DNA of 64,000 nucleotides from contig CP137683.1 of assembly GCA_037976565.1 (NCBI GenBank), positions 10,702,473 to 10,766,472 of the forward strand, given 5' to 3'. The notes under the pieces are model-generated. The model did no database searches and was not told the origin of the DNA. It was given only the letters and a program-made list of their open reading frames with translations. Numbering within the stretch: position 1 is the first letter of the stretch; the number at the start of each line of letters is the position of its first letter. Source of the DNA: Mesocentrotus franciscanus (taxonomy: Eukaryota > Echinodermata > Echinoidea > Camarodonta > Strongylocentrotidae). Both the position numbers and the translations under genes were made by a program. Of the stretch, positions 62,201 through 64,000 are shown piece by piece.

Positions 62201-63486
62201 ACCTCGATGCTCACCTGTAGTAGGTACCAAAGAAGTTGAGAGGGCTGTACAGCTGCATGATGTACGATGAGAACAGTACATAGTCTCCTGCCTGAAGATA
62301 TAAGACAATGAGGGTGGGAATGACAACTATATATTAACCGGTGTATTACTGTTTGGTCTACAACCAGGGGGGCATTTCATCAACATTTGTCCACCGACAA
62401 CTGTCGGCGCCGACTAAATTTGACCAATCGGAGGCCTGGAAAATAGTCGGTGACAATAAAATTGTCGGTGAAAATGATATTAGTCGGTGAAAACCACCGA
62501 CTAATTGTTTCATGAAACGCCCCCCTGTTCGTCATTTACCCAATAAGTCTATTCCCATATGGTAATAATCATTTCGTCTATTTTTCATTTGGTCTATTGA
62601 CCATTTAGGCTAATAGTCATTTGGTCTAATCTCCAATAAGTCTATTGCTCATTTAGTCTCATTTAGGCTGGGTTTAGACCATATGGAATAGACCAATTGG
62701 GTAGTAGACGGCAATTAACCTCTTTACCAGTGCATTACAGTATTTATTTACATTATTAATATTACAGCATGAGGCATAATACAAGTGAAATAAGTGGAAA
62801 AAAATATAGAAAAACCTTGAAGAAACCACAATTTCATGTGCAAATACAAAGGGTGTAGTTTGGGGTTTTTTTTCTTCATTTTTCTTCACGATTACAAAAC
62901 CTATGATTGCTTTCGCACATTACTTTAGGTATATTACTTCTCTCTTTTTTAATCTACTTTTTTTTTTTTTTTTAGAGGGCAAAAAGGAAGACAGGCATGC
63001 TTTAAAAAAACAAAAACTTGTAATAATGGACATTTATAAGCTACTACATGTATATATATCTTTGTATTAGATAGGCTGCGGGCAAACTGTCATAGAAAAG
63101 AAGCACTTCATAAAATGAGGTCCTGTAAAACATTCTCAGAAAATGATATACAGTAGAAACTTACTGTAAGTAATAATTATATAAGCTACTAAAATCATTG
63201 TATTAGATTGGCTGTGGGCAAATGTTCATAGAAACGTAGCACTTCACGAAATAGGTCCTGTAATAAAACATTCTCAGAAAATGAAATGGATATAGACTTA
63301 CTGTGAGATTTCCTTTGTAGACGATATGAGCACAGAGCAAGCATCCTACCAGGAGACCAGCATTGATGACAAGGTTCTGTGCAGAGTTCAGTATGGACAG
63401 CGATGCTATAGACTTCCACTCACTCACCTGTACGATGACATAATAGACATTATAGACATAGTGATGATTATGATGATGATGATGAG

Positions 63487-63517
<31 letters not shown>

Positions 63518-63802
63518 TCAATAACAATAATAATCATAACGATAATAATAATAGTAATAATAATAATAATATCAACATTAATAATAATAATAAAAGTAAT
63601 ACCAATGACAATGATGATAACAACAACTAAATCTATGTGTGTCACTGAGCAGATGGTCAATCAGAAATTTGTTTTAATTGTTTATAATAAGATTTTAATG
63701 GGATAACTTTTGAAGACAACACATAGAAATCCTGACCTGGTAGTCTGTGATGCATTCATTGTACATGTTGACCTCGAATGACTCGTTGTTGTAGTATTTT
63801 AC
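50145..63802 (-). CDS. ABCB6: Gene B: ABCB6-type half ABC transporter (C-terminal 390 residues, 12 exons, 5' end off window)
   Basis: Join on the minus strand: 63737-63802, 63302-63427, 62215-62291, 60854-60917, 60294-60379, 59783-59840, 58896-59000, 58076-58149, 55431-55531, 53425-53537, 51998-52161, 50145-50283. All introns are GT/AG and phases agree, giving 391 codons with stop. Order: end of the membrane domain ([30 protein letters not shown]), then an intact nucleotide-binding domain with Walker [11 protein letters not shown]-loop PQDTVLF, signature LSGGEKQ, Walker B FVLLDE, D-loop SALDT and H-loop AHRLS, ending GMYADMW plus a charged tail. The closest known family is ABCB6, a homodimeric ATP-driven exporter linked to porphyrin/haem transport at mitochondrial, lysosomal and plasma membranes in vertebrates. 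ABCB7 and HMT1-type relatives are less likely given the RHEQLL...YADMW ending. It is convergent with gene A. Confidence 0.95.
50829..51780. mobile_element. Minisatellite-bearing MITE, copy 1
   Basis: Begins CTAGATGGAACTTC with ATGCCTCCGCCATAG nearby and ends GTAGCGGAGGCATA. The ATGCCTCCGC/GCGGAGGCAT pair forms short inverted ends. Inside are about five tandem units of 142-151 bp, each with TGACCTTTGACCT and AATCTAATCAGTTCATT blocks, then a GGAC/GTAC tetranucleotide run. Sits in the last ABCB6 intron. Confidence 0.85.
51998..52161 (-). CDS. ABCB6: ABCB6 exon with D-loop and H-loop
   Basis: Encodes ATSALDT (D-loop), [26 protein letters not shown] (switch His) and [15 protein letters not shown]. 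Acceptor TCCCACAG, donor GAAG|GTGGGT. Phase 2 at the 3' side joins the last exon to rebuild Arg. Confidence 0.95.
53425..53537 (-). CDS. ABCB6: ABCB6 exon with ABC signature and Walker B
   Basis: Encodes [11 protein letters not shown], the signature [13 protein letters not shown] and the Walker B end FVLLDE. Acceptor TTTTGTTAG, donor GAG|GTAAGC. The 5' portion of this exon with its acceptor is duplicated 191 bases upstream in the intron. Confidence 0.95.
53538..53850 (-). repeat. 191 bp duplication carrying the exon's acceptor and first codons
   Basis: 53703-53850 repeats 53512-53690 with substitutions. On the minus strand the duplicate keeps TTAG|GTTATAATACTGTGGTAG|GTGAGA: an acceptor, 18 in-frame bases (about YNTVVG) and then a possible donor. 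The rest of the exon is missing from this copy. Confidence 0.75.
53965..54756. mobile_element. Minisatellite-bearing MITE, copy 2
   Basis: Same start and ATGCCTCCGCC block as copy 1 and the same internal ~145 bp units (about four to five). It ends GTAGCGGAGGCATA, with a short deletion just before the end that removes the inner part of the terminal repeat. Confidence 0.85.
54959..55283. mobile_element. Small MITE with AGCTTTCGATTTGCACG ends
   Basis: Left GAGCTTTCGATTTGCACGAC and right GTGCAAATCGAAAGCTCCC are inverted repeats that continue for ~40 bases with a few mismatches. Related to 11997-12711 through the TTTCGATTTGCACG core. The overlapping 64-residue frame is not a gene. Confidence 0.75.
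55431..55531 (-). CDS. ABCB6: ABCB6 exon between Q-loop and signature
   Basis: Encodes [33 protein letters not shown], the helical subdomain leading to the signature motif. Acceptor CCCACTCCAG, donor GAAG|GTGAGC. Confidence 0.93.
56290..56530. mobile_element. MITE related to 16574-17396, uninterrupted
   Basis: Left arm GATCGACTTTAAGTTGGACT and right arm AGTCCAACTTAAAGTTGATC are inverted repeats. The left outer end CAGAGGGTGTTTCCCAAA resembles the CAGGGGGTGTTTCAC ends of the interrupted copy, while the right outer end is eroded. Confidence 0.7.
56716..57666. mobile_element. Minisatellite-bearing MITE, copy 3
   Basis: About five to six internal units of 142-152 bp between the same ends as copy 1. 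A 115-codon frame reads through the units because the repeat happens to lack stops in that frame. It is not a gene. Confidence 0.85.
57826..58055 (+). mobile_element. tRNA-derived SINE
   Basis: GTGTTGTGGTCTAGTTGATA (A box), GGTTCAAGTCCC (B box), a body with CTACATTTGCCACTC and CCAGGGTAATATG, and a GCGCTATATAAATATGCATA-ATTATT tail. Sits just downstream, in transcription sense, of an ABCB6 exon. Confidence 0.7.
58076..58149 (-). CDS. ABCB6: ABCB6 exon with Q-loop
   Basis: Encodes [20 protein letters not shown] and NNDI. The PQDTVLF segment is the Q-loop that couples the nucleotide site to the membrane domain. Acceptor TATCTGCAG, donor ATCAG|GTTAGT. Confidence 0.95.
58242..58895 (-). pseudogene. 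Three decayed partial copies of the ABCB6 Walker A exon
   Basis: Segments at about 58242-58376, 58377-58550 and 58729-58895 repeat the exon at 58896-59000 and its flank. The two right-hand ones keep the donor end (AAG|GTAAT) and an RLLFRF-like stretch. All have lost Walker A: in 58377-58550 a 4-base deletion and a stop fall where GPSGAGKST should be. They are tandem exon duplications that decayed inside the intron. Confidence 0.8.
58551..58710. mobile_element. TACAGTCAAACCTG element, copy 1
   Basis: Left TACAGTCAAACCTGC, right CAGGTATAACTGTA (imperfect inverted repeat), 160 bp. It is inserted between two of the decayed exon copies. Confidence 0.65.
58896..59000 (-). CDS. ABCB6: ABCB6 exon with Walker A
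   Basis: 35 codons, phase 0 to 0: [20 protein letters not shown] and [15 protein letters not shown]. The P-loop Lys and Ser that bind ATP phosphates and Mg are intact. Acceptor GTGATGTAG, donor AAG|GTAAGA. Confidence 0.96.
59545..59685 (-). mobile_element. tRNA-derived SINE (minus strand)
   Basis: Minus strand reads GGCTCAGTGGTAGAGC, a textbook A box, then TAACCTGGAGGTCCCGGGC near the B-box position, followed by a TTACCAAGTCCCTC-type body. The altered B box argues against a working tRNA gene. Confidence 0.6.
59783..59840 (-). CDS. ABCB6: ABCB6 exon, start of nucleotide-binding domain
   Basis: Encodes [19 protein letters not shown], the strand pair leading into Walker A. Acceptor GTCTGTAG, donor ATT|GTAAGT. 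Confidence 0.94.
60294..60379 (-). CDS. ABCB6: ABCB6 exon, linker to nucleotide-binding domain
   Basis: Encodes [28 protein letters not shown]. The Tyr pair at the A-loop position before the next exon probably stacks on adenine. Acceptor CCTGTCTAG, donor AACA|GTAAGT. Confidence 0.94.
60854..60917 (-). CDS. ABCB6: ABCB6 exon, coupling linker
   Basis: Encodes [21 protein letters not shown], the conserved FIDMENM-DLL linker of ABCB6-type proteins between the last membrane helix and the nucleotide-binding domain. Acceptor TACTTTCAG, donor GAG|GTTAGT. Confidence 0.95.
60984..61654. mobile_element. Minisatellite-bearing MITE, copy 4 (older)
   Basis: Same architecture with ATGCCTCCGTCATAG at the left, about three internal units, GGAC/GTAC run and GTTGCGGAAGCATA at the right. 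More substitutions than the other three copies, so an older insertion. Confidence 0.8.
61691..61873. mobile_element. TACAGTCAAACCTG element, copy 2
   Basis: Left TACAGTCAAACCTGTC, right CAGGTCTGACTGTA, with GGCC-type blocks (AAGTGGCCTTTTTAGA) repeated inside. No coding capacity. Confidence 0.7.
62215..62291 (-). CDS. ABCB6: ABCB6 exon, last membrane helix region
   Basis: Encodes [25 protein letters not shown], and the split Arg. GDYVLF...[12 protein letters not shown] is strongly conserved in ABCB6. Acceptor TATCTTCAG, donor ACAG|GTGAGC. Confidence 0.95.
62340..62720. mobile_element. Fold-back element of the TTTGGTCTA family, interrupted
   Basis: Shares CATTTGGTCTA-type short repeats and a GGCAATTA/TCACC end with 20622-20998. 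A 163 bp MITE is inserted near its left end. Confidence 0.65.
62365..62527. mobile_element. Nested MITE with CAGGGGGGC-TTTCAT ends
   Basis: Left CAGGGGGGCATTTCATCAAC and right TTCATGAAACGCCCCCCTG are inverted repeats. The interior is built from GTCGGTG and CACCGAC motifs in both orientations. Confidence 0.75.
63302..63427 (-). CDS. ABCB6: ABCB6 exon, membrane helix
   Basis: Encodes [19 protein letters not shown], then a hydrophobic helix [20 protein letters not shown]. 42 codons, phase 0 to 0. Acceptor CGTACAG, donor ACA|GTAAGT. Confidence 0.95.
63449..63630. repeat. ATG/AAT trinucleotide microsatellite
   Basis: GAT/ATG triplets pass into AAT/AAC triplets. Ile- and Met-rich frames across it on both strands are artefacts. 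Confidence 0.95.
63737..63802 (-). CDS. ABCB6: ABCB6 exon, most 5' exon in the window
   Basis: 22 codons: [22 protein letters not shown]. It matches the conserved VKYYN-ES-E cytosolic segment between membrane helices. Acceptor ATTTCCTAG, donor CAG|GTCAGG. The rest of the membrane domain and the N-terminal extension lie to the right of base 64000. Confidence 0.95.
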
Positions 63803-63929
63803 CTAGGAAATAAAACAAGAAACGGTGATAATCAAGAGAATATACCAAGGACTAAAATAAATATTCTATGTAAAGGGCAAGTTAAAGATATTTCTTTACT
63901 TACGTCGTATACATGTATGCAAAGGACAC

Positions 63930-64000
63930 AATTTTAAAACCTTATTCAATTAAAACCCCTATGCAATTTAAACCTTATGCAATTTTAAAACCCTACGCAA
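63930..64000. repeat. Short tandem repeat cut by the window edge
   Basis: Degenerate units of AAAACCCTATGCAATTT, about 17-20 bases, at least three, continuing past the edge. Confidence 0.7.

Noticed and set aside
63326..63706. Ile/Met-rich frames on both strands
   Set aside because: Trinucleotide microsatellite. The real coding part is only the ABCB6 exon at 63302-63427.

Overview
This is a stretch of animal nuclear DNA. It is AT-rich, with small coding exons separated by GT/AG introns, long introns, and many tRNA-derived SINEs, inverted-repeat elements and microsatellites. The repeat style and the intron-rich ABCB6 gene suggest a marine invertebrate, most likely an echinoderm. That placement is inferred from repeat character and has not been proven by a marker gene.

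Two protein genes face each other tail to tail. Gene A (plus strand) has seven coding exons. Exon 1 is at 4089-4563, exon 2 at 21443-21564, and exons 3-7 occur twice, at 27641-32570 and at 37353-42274. The exons join in frame into a 561-residue protein with a probable signal peptide, a Cys-containing N-terminal region, and a C-terminal region laid out like a caspase/legumain (clan CD) peptidase in which both catalytic positions appear to be lost. I do not recognise it as a named family. Gene B (minus strand, 63802 down to 50145) supplies the last twelve exons (390 residues) of an ABCB6-type half ABC transporter: the end of the membrane domain and the complete nucleotide-binding domain. Its 5' part lies beyond the right edge.

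The middle of the window is probably an assembly artefact. Bases 25479-34692 and 35193-44404 are near-identical 9.2 kb copies separated by exactly 500 N, and each copy ends at the gap. This is what two overlapping contig ends look like when they are scaffolded without being merged. Copy 1 carries two frameshifting indels in exons 5 and 7, and copy 2 is intact, so the real locus probably has one copy of exons 3-7.

Layout: 1-4088 upstream sequence with a candidate promoter near 3.1-3.7 kb; 4089-21564 gene A exons 1-2 around a 16.9 kb intron full of nested inverted-repeat elements; 21565-25478 intron 2 with a degenerate ~100 bp tandem array; 25479-44404 the duplicated segment and gap; 44405-50144 repeat-rich intergenic DNA between the two 3' ends; 50145-64000 ABCB6. 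Its introns carry four copies of one element with an internal ~145 bp minisatellite, SINEs, and decayed partial copies of two nucleotide-binding-domain exons.
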